Shown piece by piece: positions 34,260-44,055 of a stretch of DNA of 64,000 bases (position 1 is the stretch's first letter; the number at the start of each line of letters is the position of its first letter). The stretch is from Nostocales cyanobacterium HT-58-2 (GTDB taxonomy: Bacteria; Cyanobacteriota; Cyanobacteriia; Cyanobacteriales; Nostocaceae), in assembly GCA_002163975.1 (NCBI GenBank), contig CP019636.1, positions 5,211,501 to 5,275,500 of the forward strand, written 5' to 3'. The translations under genes and the position numbers were made by a program. The notes beneath the pieces were generated by a model. That model did no database searches. It was not told the origin of the DNA and worked only from the letters and a program-made list of their open reading frames with translations.

Positions 34260-36242
34260 TTAAATTGTAGGAGGTGCAATAGGTAGCGTAAAATGAAACT
34301 CACTGCCTTGATTTTTGCCAGGAGACGCAGCCCAAATTTTTCCCCCTAATCTTTGAATAATTTGACGACAAATTGCTAAACCTAATCCAGTTCCGCCAAT
34401 GGAACGTTGCAAAAATCCTTCTTCTTGATAGAAGCGTTCAAAGATAGTTTCTAGCTGGCTTGGCTCTATTCCTCGACCTGTATCTGCAATCACAACTTCT
34501 ACCATCTGAGTCTTATTTTGCTGATTTTGAAAATTTGCAACCTTGATAGATTCAACATCTAGAACTTGGGCACGAATAGTGACTGTTCCCTCAGAATTGG
34601 TGAATTTATAGGCGTTTTCTAAAAGTTTGCTCAAGACTTCTATAAGTCCTTCTCCATCAGCTAGAACCAAAGGTAAGTCAGACGGCAACTTTAAAATAAT
34701 TTCAGGTAATTTTTTGAGAAATTGATTTTTTTTGAAGCGATTTAAAACTAAATTTAAACTTGCCGGAAGTGAGATAGGTTCAAGTTGCCAGTTGACACAA
34801 CCACCTTCTAACCGAGAAAGGGTGAGAAAATCTTGAATGAGCTGACGCATACGCTCTGAATCAGTCATGGCAGTTTGCAGCATTGACTGCTGGAATTCTG
34901 GCGGCATATCTGGTTCAGTGATTAAACTTTCTAGGCAAACTTGGATAGTAGACAAGGGAGTCCGCAATTCATGTCCTACAATGGCAATCAGGTTACTTTG
35001 AGTACGCTCCAAAGCTGCTAGCTGACGGTTAAGAGTTTCCAAGTTGTTGTAGGCTTGAGCTTGTATCAAGGCAACTCCGACTTGGGTGGCGATCGCCTCT
35101 AATAAACTTCTGTCCGAATCATTCCAAACATAAGGTTCTACGCCACAATGGTGTAGTTCTAAAATTCCCAACCAGTTTTCTTGATAGCGAATAGGAGCTA
35201 CAAGACAAGATTTAATCATAAAGCGCTGAAGTTGAGCGCTTAGCTGTGGATATGCTTGAATACCCAACTCTTGTGTCGTGTCAGCAATGGCGATCGCCCT
35301 ATCCTGAGCTAAAACCGCTTGAAACAGGGGATGCTTTGCTAAAGACCAAATTTCTCCCTTCAGCGAAGGGAGTCCATCGGTGACTGCTTCATACTCAATG
35401 GGTACTGGTTGGTCAATCGGATTATAGGGGTAAAGCAGACAACGGCAAGGGCTAAAAACTTCACCCACTTCCTTAACCGTAATTTGAAAAATCTCTTCTG
35501 GGTTGAGAGAGCGGCGGATAGCGGTACTAATGGTATTTACAAGGCGTTCTTGGTGCTCCTTTTTAAGGATGGTGCGGTAAGCCTTGAGCTGCTTGTATTG
35601 ACTGGATTGTAAATAGGTGACTAGTCGATCAGTGAACAGTCTGGCATCAATTTCTAGTACACGCTCAGTTGCTGTTTGATTCGAGCTACTCTGAGTAAGA
35701 CCGTAGCGTTGCCGTGCTATTTCTACTTTATCAGCCACTTCCGGTCGATAATCCAAAATCCGCTCTAGTATGAGTTGGGCTGCATGAGTAGTCACTTCAC
35801 GGTCAAATGTCCAAATTCCTTTAAACTGTCTTGCCTGATCTAATGATGCTGCGTCAACTGGGGAAGCATATTCTTGGCAGACAATGCAAGCACTATACTG
35901 TTGTCCAATAATGATGAGGTGCCACTCTTGCGCTAGACTATCTTCGGGGTCAAAAGGAATTGTGACACAAGGAGTTGAAGTTGCCGCAAAGTTAGATTCC
36001 GGTGCAGCTAAAACATACACCTGATCTGTCCGCTGGGAAATTCGCTGATAGCGACGACTCTCCTGACGATAAAAACGCTCCTGCTGAAAATTGGCAATCA
36101 CTAGTGGCTTGTCTGCCCCTACCAATACCAAGTCTTCCATTGCATGAGATAGCGCTGTCAAGGAAGCTTTGAAATAAACTTGACAACGTAAACTTGGAAA
36201 AACCTGGAGTAAATCGTGCAATAGGGAATTTAAAGTTTTCAT
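34260..36242 (-). CDS. Histidine kinase with DICT and GAF domains
   Basis: 660 aa, soluble (no membrane helix). DICT sensory domain in about the first 130 residues (DKPLVIANFQQE, QVYVLAAPESNFAA, WHLIIIGQQYSACIVCQE), then a GAF domain about 225-395 (with PLFQAVLAQDRAIAIADT, and CLVAPIRYQENWLGILELHH), then HisKA (IVGHELRTPLSTIQ) and ATPase with LLENAYKFTNSEG, DTGRGIEPSQLE and GTGLGLAICRQ. DICT and GAF domains are common in cyanobacterial light/redox sensors. Start ATG at 36242; two GTG codons upstream are possible. It lies just past the IS4 copy and has no adjacent regulator. Confidence 0.92.
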   Translation of the reverse strand: MKTLNSLLHDLLQVFPSLRCQVYFKASLTALSHAMEDLVLVGADKPLVIANFQQERFYRQESRRYQRISQRTDQVYVLAAPESNFAATSTPCVTIPFDPEDSLAQEWHLIIIGQQYSACIVCQEYASPVDAASLDQARQFKGIWTFDREVTTHAAQLILERILDYRPEVADKVEIARQRYGLTQSSSNQTATERVLEIDARLFTDRLVTYLQSSQYKQLKAYRTILKKEHQERLVNTISTAIRRSLNPEEIFQITVKEVGEVFSPCRCLLYPYNPIDQPVPIEYEAVTDGLPSLKGEIWSLAKHPLFQAVLAQDRAIAIADTTQELGIQAYPQLSAQLQRFMIKSCLVAPIRYQENWLGILELHHCGVEPYVWNDSDRSLLEAIATQVGVALIQAQAYNNLETLNRQLAALERTQSNLIAIVGHELRTPLSTIQVCLESLITEPDMPPEFQQSMLQTAMTDSERMRQLIQDFLTLSRLEGGCVNWQLEPISLPASLNLVLNRFKKNQFLKKLPEIILKLPSDLPLVLADGEGLIEVLSKLLENAYKFTNSEGTVTIRAQVLDVESIKVANFQNQQNKTQMVEVVIADTGRGIEPSQLETIFERFYQEEGFLQRSIGGTGLGLAICRQIIQRLGGKIWAASPGKNQGSEFHFTLPIAPPTI

Positions 36243-36378
36243 CACCACTCAACTATGGAGTTCCCTTTTGTTGCCAATTTCCAGCAGAAACTAAGGAGCC
36301 GCTCTTACGGTTTGTTCTCCAAAAAATGAGACTTGGTCATTCATTAATGGATGAATAATACCAGTGTGCAGGCTACTC

Positions 36379-36999
36379 TTAATTCAGTTTACTTGATGCT
36401 GATTCAGGTACATTTATCCCGATTAAGTTTGTTTCATACAAATCAACACCATCCAAATTAATACTGCTCAGGTCGGCATGACACAGGTCAGTTCTTGACA
36501 AAATGGCTTTGGTGAAGTTGACTTTATACAAGTCTGCCTTTCTCAGTTTTGCACCCGTCAAGTTTGCCTTGCTGAGGTTGGCTCCTGCCAAGTTAGCACC
36601 ACTCAGATCAGCGTAGCGTAAATCTGCACCTTCTAAATTTGTATTGCTCAGATCTGCTTGGCGTAAATCAGCTAACCTCAGATCTGCCTTTGCTAGGGTA
36701 GCCTTGTGCAAGTCAACGTTGAAAAGACGTGCCCGGATCAAGTTTGCCTTGCTCAAATTTGCCCAAATCATAAAAGCTTCACTTAAATCCGCTCTCCAGA
36801 GGTTTGCTTCTGCCAAAGTCACTTCACTCAAATTTGCTCCTCGCAAATTTGCTCCTGATAGAGTTGCTCCACTGAGATCTGATCGACTTAGGTTAATTCC
36901 GACTAAGCAAATTTCGCCTATGTGAGCTTGTCGCAAGCTCACTTGCAAAAAATCTCTGTTACCTGCGCTGTAGTGTTTTATGAGTTCATTAGCATCCAT
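36379..36999 (-). CDS. Pentapeptide-repeat protein
   Basis: 206 aa from ATG 36999, chosen because MDANELIKHYSAGNRDF is the usual start of cyanobacterial pentapeptide proteins; a longer frame to 37077 is less likely. About 30 tandem A(D/N)LXX repeats fill residues 30-200 and should form a right-handed quadrilateral beta-helix. One or two repeats are irregular (for example at AEANLWRADLSEAFMI). No signal peptide. Function of individual family members is usually unknown; some mimic DNA or mediate protein contacts. Confidence 0.9.
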   Translation of the reverse strand: MDANELIKHYSAGNRDFLQVSLRQAHIGEICLVGINLSRSDLSGATLSGANLRGANLSEVTLAEANLWRADLSEAFMIWANLSKANLIRARLFNVDLHKATLAKADLRLADLRQADLSNTNLEGADLRYADLSGANLAGANLSKANLTGAKLRKADLYKVNFTKAILSRTDLCHADLSSINLDGVDLYETNLIGINVPESASSKLN

Positions 37000-37338
37000 G
37001 ATACAGACTGCAAAGATTGGAACTTTATCATCTGGAGAGTTTGACTGGAGAATCATAGTGAGCAATTGAGAATTCACAATTCAAGCGGAGGGAAGGGCTG
37101 TTTCCGCAATCATCCTGCCATGCTGCCTACAAATGAAATATGCAACAGCCTATCTATACTGCCGATGACCGCTTAGTTATTGAGAATGGTTCTATTGTCT
37201 TGTCTGTAGTACATAAGCGTGTTTCATTCAAAAACTTTATGTAAATAAATGTAACAAAATATTAAGGTCATTCACAAATGATTTTAAAGTCACTTTTTAT
37301 AATTTCAGAGATAAATAAAACTTATATTTATTTTGTTC

Positions 37339-37364
37339 AGCCCGCACAAGCGGGCTTTGTTTTT
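37339..37364 (+). terminator. Orphan intrinsic terminator, plus strand
   Basis: AGCCCGC/GCGGGCT stem with 4-nt ACAA loop, followed by TTGTTTTT. No plus-strand gene ends before it. Confidence 0.8.
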
Positions 37365-37408
37365 GTAGCTAAAGGCTTTTAGGCTAAGGTTTAGACTGAT
37401 CAAACACT

Positions 37409-37519
37409 ATGCCAGAAGTAACAGAAAACTTAATCCGCATTTTTACTGAGGAAGCCGAACGGCACCCAGAAGCAGCCCGAGGCGTGATGCAAGAAGTTGT
37501 TTTTATTTCTTATCATTAA
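37409..37519 (+). CDS. Short open reading frame upstream of the exporter
   Basis: 36 codons from ATG 37409 to TAA at 37517. The peptide is acidic and helical (TENLIRIFTEEAERHPEAAR, then VMQEVVFISYH). It could be a translated leader, or the decayed N-terminus of a gene. It has no clear Shine-Dalgarno sequence, so confidence is low. Confidence 0.25.
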   Translation: MPEVTENLIRIFTEEAERHPEAARGVMQEVVFISYH

Positions 37520-37534
37520 ATTTCTTATCATTTA

Positions 37535-39139
37535 ATGATTTATGAATTATTTATGATTCGCAGTCAAACTCGGCATAAAAGACCTGGCAAGGCTGAACCG
37601 GAGTGGCTTAAGTGGGCGATCGCTATCACAGCTTCCCTCGGTGCTCTCTTGGAAGTCATCGACACAAGCATCGTCAATGTTGCTTTGACACAGATGCAAA
37701 GCAGCTTAGGAGCGACTATCACCGAAATTGGTTGGGTTGTGACAGGTTACGCACTCGCCAACGTGATTTTAATTCCATTAACTGCTTGGCTCGGTGATTA
37801 TTTTGGACGCAAGACTTACTTTGTTTTTTCTCTGATTGGCTTTACTATCTCGTCTATCTTATGTGGATTCGCTATCAATTTGCCGATGCTGATTGTGGCG
37901 CGGATTTTGCAGGGACTGTGTGGAGGTGGATTATTAGCAAAGGCACAAGCAATTTTGTTTGAGACATTTCCCCCTAGCCAACAGGGGTTAGCACAGGCAA
38001 TCTTTGGGGTTGGTGTGATTGCAGGTCCGGCAATTGGTCCTACATTGGGAGGGTTTCTCACCGATAATTTGGGATGGCGTTGGATTTTCTTCATTAACTT
38101 GCCGTTTGGTATTTTCGCAGTGGTGATGGCTTTAATGTTTTTACCAGGCGATGATAAAAACGGCAAACAAATCAGCAGTAAAGTTGATTGGTTGGGCATT
38201 GCACTGCTGGCGATCGGTCTTGGTTGTCTGCAAGCCTTTCTAGAAGACGGTGAGAAGGAAGATTGGTTTGAATCGAGTTTAATTACGACACTGGCAATTG
38301 TCAGTGTTGTAGGGCTAGCATTATTCATCTGGCGCGAGTTAAGTACTGATTGTCCTGCTGTGAATCTGCGAGTCCTAAAACACCGATCGCTTGCTGCTGG
38401 AAGTCTCTATTCTGCTGTGCTAGGAATGGGACTCTACGGTGCCCTATTTGCAGTGCCCATCTTTGCCCAAAGCGTACTGCATTACACGGCAACTCAAACT
38501 GGGATGTTGCTGTTTCCTGGTGCGTTAGCATCTGCCGTTACCATGCTGATGCTTGGACGAATTACGAGTAAAGTAGACCCTCGTTTCATTATTGCTGGCG
38601 GAGGCATTCTTACCAGCTTAGTGATGTTTCAGCTTGCAGGTATCAACCCAGATACAAGTAGTGATGACTTATTTTATCCGTTACTTTGGCGTGGTGTAAG
38701 CACAGTGATGATGTTTCTACCATTGAGTTTAGCGGCGATCGGTCCTTTGCCTAGGGAAGATATCGCCTCTGGTTCTGGGTTTTATAACCTCACCCGTCAG
38801 TTGGGTGGCAGTATTGGAATTGCTGTGCTGACAACATTGCTAGCACAACGGCAAGCATTTCATCGGAAAATTCTCATTGAGCACGTTACCCCGTACGATG
38901 GCGCTACCAATCAACGCCTATCCATGTTGGAAAATGCCTTACAAAGTCGCGGAGAGGATGCAGCGACAGCACACCAACAGGCACTTCAAATCCTTGACCA
39001 AACAATTAATACCCAAGCTCAAATTTTGTCATTTGAAGACATCTTTTGGATTGTCGGAGTAGCGTTTCTAGCAACGCTACCCCTCATTCTACTTTTAGGC
39101 AAACGAAAACCCACAGCGGATTTGCCATCAGCTCATTAA
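37535..39139 (+). CDS. MFS multidrug exporter (DHA2, EmrB/QacA-type)
   Basis: 534 aa, 14 predicted membrane helices. The DHA2 signature is evident: EVIDTSIVNVALTQMQSSL near residue 40, WVVTGYALANVILIPLTAWL, GRKTYFVFSLIGFT, ILQGLCGGGL and GPAIGPTLGGFLTDNLGWRW. Proton-driven export of drugs or other hydrophobic compounds across the inner membrane is likely. The membrane-fusion partner (EmrA) is not adjacent. It ends with its stop overlapping the end of the convergent oxidoreductase gene by four bases. Confidence 0.93.
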   Translation: MIYELFMIRSQTRHKRPGKAEPEWLKWAIAITASLGALLEVIDTSIVNVALTQMQSSLGATITEIGWVVTGYALANVILIPLTAWLGDYFGRKTYFVFSLIGFTISSILCGFAINLPMLIVARILQGLCGGGLLAKAQAILFETFPPSQQGLAQAIFGVGVIAGPAIGPTLGGFLTDNLGWRWIFFINLPFGIFAVVMALMFLPGDDKNGKQISSKVDWLGIALLAIGLGCLQAFLEDGEKEDWFESSLITTLAIVSVVGLALFIWRELSTDCPAVNLRVLKHRSLAAGSLYSAVLGMGLYGALFAVPIFAQSVLHYTATQTGMLLFPGALASAVTMLMLGRITSKVDPRFIIAGGGILTSLVMFQLAGINPDTSSDDLFYPLLWRGVSTVMMFLPLSLAAIGPLPREDIASGSGFYNLTRQLGGSIGIAVLTTLLAQRQAFHRKILIEHVTPYDGATNQRLSMLENALQSRGEDAATAHQQALQILDQTINTQAQILSFEDIFWIVGVAFLATLPLILLLGKRKPTADLPSAH

Positions 39140-41364
39140 TCAATCTTTTCTAACCGCACGACAGCATTATAATCTGGCACTCCTTCACGCGATCGCTTAC
39201 TTTTATCTAGCAGTACATTGCCTTCTGGCCAATGTACTTGCAAGTTTCTTGGTTTAATTGGTGCTATGTAAACACGTCCCTTGTACTCTCCCAACTCATT
39301 CTTAAGAATGACTGCATCGCCATCTTTTAATCCCAGCTTTGCTGCATCCGCTTCATTCATCAACACTGCTTCTCGTACTGCTCCGGTAATAGCATCCTTG
39401 TGCTCTTGCACCATACTATTAAATTGCTTGCCTCGGCGTGTTGCTACCAAGAAACAACCCTCCTCCGGTAATTGTCGCTCTTGATGAGACACCACCGCAA
39501 AGTGAGCCTTGCCATCCGCAGTTGGAAAATTCCAGCCAAAGCATAGATGTGTCCCACCATACTGAAACTGCTCACCAGCTTCCTTAAGGTGTTGAATTCC
39601 AGCATATTGCGGGACAACTTGGGCAATTTCTTCCCGTATGGCAGCAGTATCGGCGAAAGCAAGCTTATCTGCGAAATGAGAACATACCTGCCTCGCCAAT
39701 TCCATAAACACCTCCCACTCCGGACGCGCCTCCCCAATGCGCGGACCTGGAATTTCTGGACTAAAAATAACCCGGCGTTCGGTACTGGTTTCTGTTACTC
39801 CCCCTGGGATTTCGTAGCGGGTTGTTGCAGGTAACAGCACGACAGTATCTGCCCCTTCCACAAGCATCTGGCTAGAAAGAACAATATCCATGTGTACTCG
39901 CAGAGGAACCCGCTTCAGGGCATCTTCTACATAATCAGGTTCCGGCAAAACTTCTAAAAAATTCCCTCCGACGGAGAACAATACGTCTAACTGTTCCTCA
40001 TATGCTGTATGAATCATTTCGGGAGCAATCAAACCTTTTATCACTGGCACATCAAAGCCCCAAAGCTTGCTCAACTGGGCAGCATTTTCTGGGGTAATGG
40101 GCTGACCACCAGGAAAGACTGTCGCGTAACATCCCATCTCTGCACCACCCTGCACCCCAGAGTGACCGCGAATGGGCATTAAGCCGCATCCTTCCCGACC
40201 AACAAAACCTTTGGTAAGAGCTAAGTTGATAATGGCTCTGACATTGTCTTCACCACACTCATGCTGGGTAATGCCCATACTCCAGACAAACACAGCTTTA
40301 TTTGCTTCCCCAACCATTTTGGCAAAGGCATACATTTCATCGCGGGTTGTTCCAGAAAGCCGCTCTAACTCTTCCCAAGATTGGGTTTCAAGAAAAGCTT
40401 TGAGTTCATCAAATCCAGCGGTGTAGCGGTGAATAAATGACTCATCTACCCAGTTGTTGACAATCATATGCTTAATTGTCCCATTCAAAAATGCCATGTC
40501 TCCACCCATGTTTACCAAGAAAAAATCTTCAGCAAACTTGGTGCCAAACAAGGCACTTTCTAGAATTGAGGGAACCCAGTATCGCTCCATTCCTGGCTCG
40601 CGGTAGGTGTTAATTACGACTATCCTTGTACCTGCTTTCTTAGCGTAGTGCAGGTATTTAACGGTGACAGGTTGATTATTTGCGACATTTGAGCCAATAA
40701 AGACTAATAAATCTGTGCCAATCCAATCTTTGTAAGAGCAGGTGGTCGCGGCTGCACCTATTGCACCTTTAAGACCAGCCGTACTAGGAGAATGGCAAAT
40801 ACGAGCGGCGTTGTCAATATTGTTGCTTCCCATCGCCCGCACCGCTTTCTGAGTAGCATAGTATGTTTCATTAACAGTGCCACGGCTGGTAATGTAGAAA
40901 CTGAGTCGGTCTGGGGTGGTAGTACGGATACGACTGGCAATGAGATTGATTGCCTCATCCCATCTAACTCGACGAAACCCTTTTTCTCCACGTTGGCGGA
41001 TCATTGGGTAGGGAAGCCGTCCCAACTGACGTAATTCGGCACTCGTTTTCGTTTGCAATTGGGAAACATCACCCAAAATAACAGGGTCAAAAGCAGGCAT
41101 TGTGTTCATCTGCAAAAGCCGTAACCGGACATTGCAGACATGGATTCCTTCCACTGTCCAATCTTTCATCCCGATTGTCCCCAAGGCACAACCATCACAA
41201 ACACCTTTGTTCAAGATATTCCACGCATACGGCAACTGGTGGCGGGATAGCCAAATGGCACGAAAGACTTCCCAGTAATTATTCGGATATTGCTCTCCAA
41301 TGCCAAAGGGCTTCCAACTAGCCCAATGTAAGGGTGTCCAACGCTTTTTAGGTTTATGTAACAT
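39136..41364 (-). CDS. FdhF/YdeP-family molybdopterin oxidoreductase
   Basis: 742 aa from ATG 41364. N-terminal VCDGCALGTIGMKDW and CNVRLRLL contain cysteines typical of the iron-sulfur region in this family (in part), followed by the molybdopterin-binding domains: FYITSRGTVNETYY, DNAARICHSPSTAGL, DLLVFIGSNVANNQPV, PIRGHSGVQGGAEMG, and GYKGRVYIAPIKPRNLQVHW at the C-terminus. Related E. coli YdeP is linked to acid resistance; others are formate dehydrogenase-like, but without the selenocysteine or cysteine ligand confirmed here the reaction is uncertain. No accessory subunits lie beside it. Confidence 0.88.
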   Translation of the reverse strand: MLHKPKKRWTPLHWASWKPFGIGEQYPNNYWEVFRAIWLSRHQLPYAWNILNKGVCDGCALGTIGMKDWTVEGIHVCNVRLRLLQMNTMPAFDPVILGDVSQLQTKTSAELRQLGRLPYPMIRQRGEKGFRRVRWDEAINLIASRIRTTTPDRLSFYITSRGTVNETYYATQKAVRAMGSNNIDNAARICHSPSTAGLKGAIGAAATTCSYKDWIGTDLLVFIGSNVANNQPVTVKYLHYAKKAGTRIVVINTYREPGMERYWVPSILESALFGTKFAEDFFLVNMGGDMAFLNGTIKHMIVNNWVDESFIHRYTAGFDELKAFLETQSWEELERLSGTTRDEMYAFAKMVGEANKAVFVWSMGITQHECGEDNVRAIINLALTKGFVGREGCGLMPIRGHSGVQGGAEMGCYATVFPGGQPITPENAAQLSKLWGFDVPVIKGLIAPEMIHTAYEEQLDVLFSVGGNFLEVLPEPDYVEDALKRVPLRVHMDIVLSSQMLVEGADTVVLLPATTRYEIPGGVTETSTERRVIFSPEIPGPRIGEARPEWEVFMELARQVCSHFADKLAFADTAAIREEIAQVVPQYAGIQHLKEAGEQFQYGGTHLCFGWNFPTADGKAHFAVVSHQERQLPEEGCFLVATRRGKQFNSMVQEHKDAITGAVREAVLMNEADAAKLGLKDGDAVILKNELGEYKGRVYIAPIKPRNLQVHWPEGNVLLDKSKRSREGVPDYNAVVRLEKID

Positions 41365-41498
41365 AATGAAGAGATAGTAAGATAAGTTGTTGATTATACG
41401 AAATTGCAACTGTTATATCGTCTTCTTTTATATTCTCTTATTTGTTATTTGTAGACTTATTAAAAATAATTTGCCAAACTTGATTCTGCGAGCATAAC

Positions 41499-42353
41499 TT
41501 ACTCAAACACTACTGTTCTATTTCCATATACCAAAACGCGATTCTGCAAATGTAAACGTACTGCCCGTGCCAATACAACTCGCTCTAAATCCTTACCTTT
41601 TCTAATCAAATCCTCAACTTCGTCACGGTGACTAACTCGCACCACATCTTGCTCTATAATTGGTCCCGCATCCAAATTATCGGTTACATAATGAGATGTT
41701 GCACCAATAATTTTGACCCCTCGCTCAAAAGCTTTGTGATAAGGATTTGCTCCAACAAAGGCTGGTAAGAATGAATGATGAATATTAATAACTTGTGGAA
41801 ATTTAGCAATAAATTCTCCACTAAGAATTTGCATATATTTTGCCAAGATAACTAAATCTATTTTGTATTGCTGTAATAATTCTAGTTGCTTGGCTTCCTG
41901 TTCTTGTTTATTTTCCTTTGTTATGGGAATGTGGTAATAGTCGATACCAAACTGATCTGCTACCACTTGTAAATCAGGATGATTGCTCATGATAACAGGA
42001 ATCTCAGCAGTAAATTCTTTGGCACGTTGTCGCCAAATTAAATCAAATAGACAATGGTCTTGACGGCTAACCCAAATGGCAATACGTTGGACAGTATCAG
42101 AAAAGTGTAATTCCCATTTAGCTTGTAATGGTTGAGCAATAGCATTGAACGCTGGTGCGATTAATTCACGCGGTAAGTTAAAACCATCTAGCTGCCATTC
42201 AATACGGGTAAGAAATAAACCTGCCGCAAAATCTGTATGTTGATCTGCATGGATAATATTGCCACCATTAGCGTAGATAAAGTTGGCAATTTTTGCTACC
42301 AATCCTTTTTGATCTGGGCAAGAGATTAGCAATGTTGCTGTAGGATTTGTCAT
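41499..42353 (-). CDS. purU: Formyltetrahydrofolate deformylase
   Basis: 284 aa from ATG 42353, the usual family length; an ATG 13 codons upstream (42392) is also in frame. N-terminal ACT domain (TATLLISCPDQKGLVAKI, residues about 3-20), then a formyltransferase-like domain with INIHHSFLPAFVGANPYHKA, the catalytic His of IHHSF and the Asp of DNLDAGPIIEQD. It hydrolyses 10-formyl-tetrahydrofolate to formate and tetrahydrofolate, feeding purine synthesis in some bacteria. Function in cyanobacteria is probably C1 balance. Confidence 0.93.
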   Translation of the reverse strand: MTNPTATLLISCPDQKGLVAKIANFIYANGGNIIHADQHTDFAAGLFLTRIEWQLDGFNLPRELIAPAFNAIAQPLQAKWELHFSDTVQRIAIWVSRQDHCLFDLIWRQRAKEFTAEIPVIMSNHPDLQVVADQFGIDYYHIPITKENKQEQEAKQLELLQQYKIDLVILAKYMQILSGEFIAKFPQVINIHHSFLPAFVGANPYHKAFERGVKIIGATSHYVTDNLDAGPIIEQDVVRVSHRDEVEDLIRKGKDLERVVLARAVRLHLQNRVLVYGNRTVVFE

Positions 42354-42392
42354 AGACGTATTGCAAGAAAAATGGTAATTTGTCAAAGACAT

Positions 42393-43024
42393 TTTCCGTA
42401 AAATTTCTTTTAATATTTTTAAATTTTATACAAATTTCTATTATATAAGAAGTTCTGAATTTGACATAGAGCTTGCTTGAAAATAAATTTTATTCATTCA
42501 ATAAAAAATATTACATTTATTTTTGAAGGTAGATAATTTTTCTTTATTTGACAGACAATAATTAAGGTAGCTAGCTTTAAGCAGAGAACACAAGTGGTGT
42601 GAGCAAATTTTTTAATTGATGATTGACCGTCAAGAGTGTTAATTTCGCGTCCGAACTTCTGTCTACCAGCTTCGACAAGTCTAGATGTATAACGTTTAGA
42701 GGAGAGGGCATCGACACAAGAAACAACTCGTTAGTATAGTTGTTGTTCTTTTTATAAGTGTTTCACCTAGAAGGTTGAGAATGTTCACAACCCATAGCTA
42801 ATTATTAACTTGCTTTACAGAGGAGATGAAAAATGCACCACCATTTTATTTTGTATAGAATATAGTTTAATTGTGCTTTAAGCCAGAAGCCCACGAAAAT
42901 AATTAAGTATAATATAAGACACACTGGCTGGAGAAGAATCAAAAAAACTTTATATCTCCACAAAGCCTAGTATTGGTAAAGCTTTACTACTGCACTTAGT
43001 TTTATTTACAACAATATTTTTATC
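42393..43024. other. Gene-free stretch with a candidate small-RNA terminator
   Basis: 632 bp, AT-rich at its left, ending before the 90-aa membrane-protein gene. A terminator-like structure at 42718-42755 is the only clear element. Confidence 0.45.
42718..42755 (+). terminator. Orphan terminator-like hairpin
   Basis: AAGAAACAACT paired with AGTTGTTGTTCTT (one bulge) followed by a T-run. No plus-strand gene ends upstream; may end a small RNA starting around 42600-42650. Confidence 0.55.
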
Positions 43025-43297
43025 ATGGCACAAATATTTTTCATTCATTTAGCAATTATAGTTTACCTGGTAATGGCTTACTGTTTCTTTAATGAATGGT
43101 TAGGGTTTTTTGTAGCAGATGAAGACATGGATTCAGAGCAGCGCTTATTTTCCACTGTCATTTTGCTATTAGCAACTATTTTATGGCCAATAGTTGTCCC
43201 TTTTGCTTATTTGGAACTACTGAAGTTCCATAAAAAGCACAAGCAGATTATTAATTTATTAATAAACCCACCTAAAGCTGGCAGTTATGACGATTGA
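43025..43297 (+). CDS. Small membrane protein, 90 aa
   Basis: ATG 43025. Two predicted transmembrane helices: FFIHLAIIVYLVMAYCFF (about 5-22) and TVILLLATILWPIVVPFAY (about 44-62); an acidic loop (ADEDMDSEQ) between them and a basic tail. No known domain recognised. It is followed by the divergent Gld-like operon, so no operon partner is apparent. Confidence 0.65.
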   Translation: MAQIFFIHLAIIVYLVMAYCFFNEWLGFFVADEDMDSEQRLFSTVILLLATILWPIVVPFAYLELLKFHKKHKQIINLLINPPKAGSYDD

Positions 43298-43345
43298 GAT
43301 TTAGTTAAAATTGATTCTGCTATCAAATTAACCAAAAGAAAATTA

Positions 43346-43966
43346 TTATTTACTGTTTGTCGGAGTAGGTTGAGCAGAATTAGGCGTAAACTTTTTCACA
43401 TTATCATTTACAGGTTGTTTCCACTCAGACAGTTCTCTATTGACCGCATTTTCAAAATCTGTGGATACTAACAGCACATCTACATTCTTGTTAGGTTCTG
43501 TAGAAGGGTCAACTTGAGCATACACAGAACGACCGTTAAAGTTAGACTTGCCCAAAATCAACTGATGTGTTTTCTGATTCTTAAGCTTTATATCAATAGT
43601 TGCTTGAGGTTGATCTAAGCCGAACTCTACAAGCTGGTTACCTGAGATGGATATCATATGATCACTCTTTCCTTCCGTCAGCAAATTCATTAAATAACCT
43701 ACAATGGCATTACTTGCTGGCGCGACTTCAGGAGATTTTAGTAACCACTTTGATCCATCCGATTTATCACTACGTTCTAGCGTTAAAGTCTGATTTTTAG
43801 TTTTGACTATCAAAGATTGCACATCATCTTCTTTAAAAGAGAAAATCTGCTTTTTCTCCTTTATTTCCTCTTGCTGAGGTTGACCTTTAAGTTCGTAAAA
43901 GTAAACAAAACCACCCAAACTCAGCGCTAGTATTATCAAAATTAAAGTTGTTCGCTGTAATTTCAT
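43346..43966 (-). CDS. DUF4340-domain protein
   Basis: 206 aa. One N-terminal membrane anchor (TLILIILALSLGGFVYF, about 7-23), then a periplasmic domain with FSFKEDDVQSLIVKTKNQTL, LNLLTEGKSDHMI, FGLDQPQATIDIKL and LILGKSNFNGRSVYAQV, a pattern I associate with DUF4340. DUF4340 proteins often accompany Gld-like ABC transporters, as here: it follows the GldG-like gene by about 90 bp on the same strand. Its role is not known. Confidence 0.8.
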   Translation of the reverse strand: MKLQRTTLILIILALSLGGFVYFYELKGQPQQEEIKEKKQIFSFKEDDVQSLIVKTKNQTLTLERSDKSDGSKWLLKSPEVAPASNAIVGYLMNLLTEGKSDHMISISGNQLVEFGLDQPQATIDIKLKNQKTHQLILGKSNFNGRSVYAQVDPSTEPNKNVDVLLVSTDFENAVNRELSEWKQPVNDNVKKFTPNSAQPTPTNSK

Positions 43967-44055
43967 GGATTCATCATGAGTTCAGTTGTTAGTTGTTAGT
44001 GAGGCAGTGAATTGCCTCCCCAAAAGCGCACTATCTCACTACAAACTACCCATTC

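Larger units (their letters stand above)
37000..37534 (+). promoter_or_regulatory. Leader region upstream of the MFS exporter, with orphan terminator
   Basis: About 535 bp without a large gene. It holds an intrinsic terminator on the plus strand (37339-37364) and a 36-codon frame (37409-37519) just before the exporter. The order terminator, short ORF, transporter gene suggests a leader that might control read-through, but this is inference. Confidence 0.4.
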
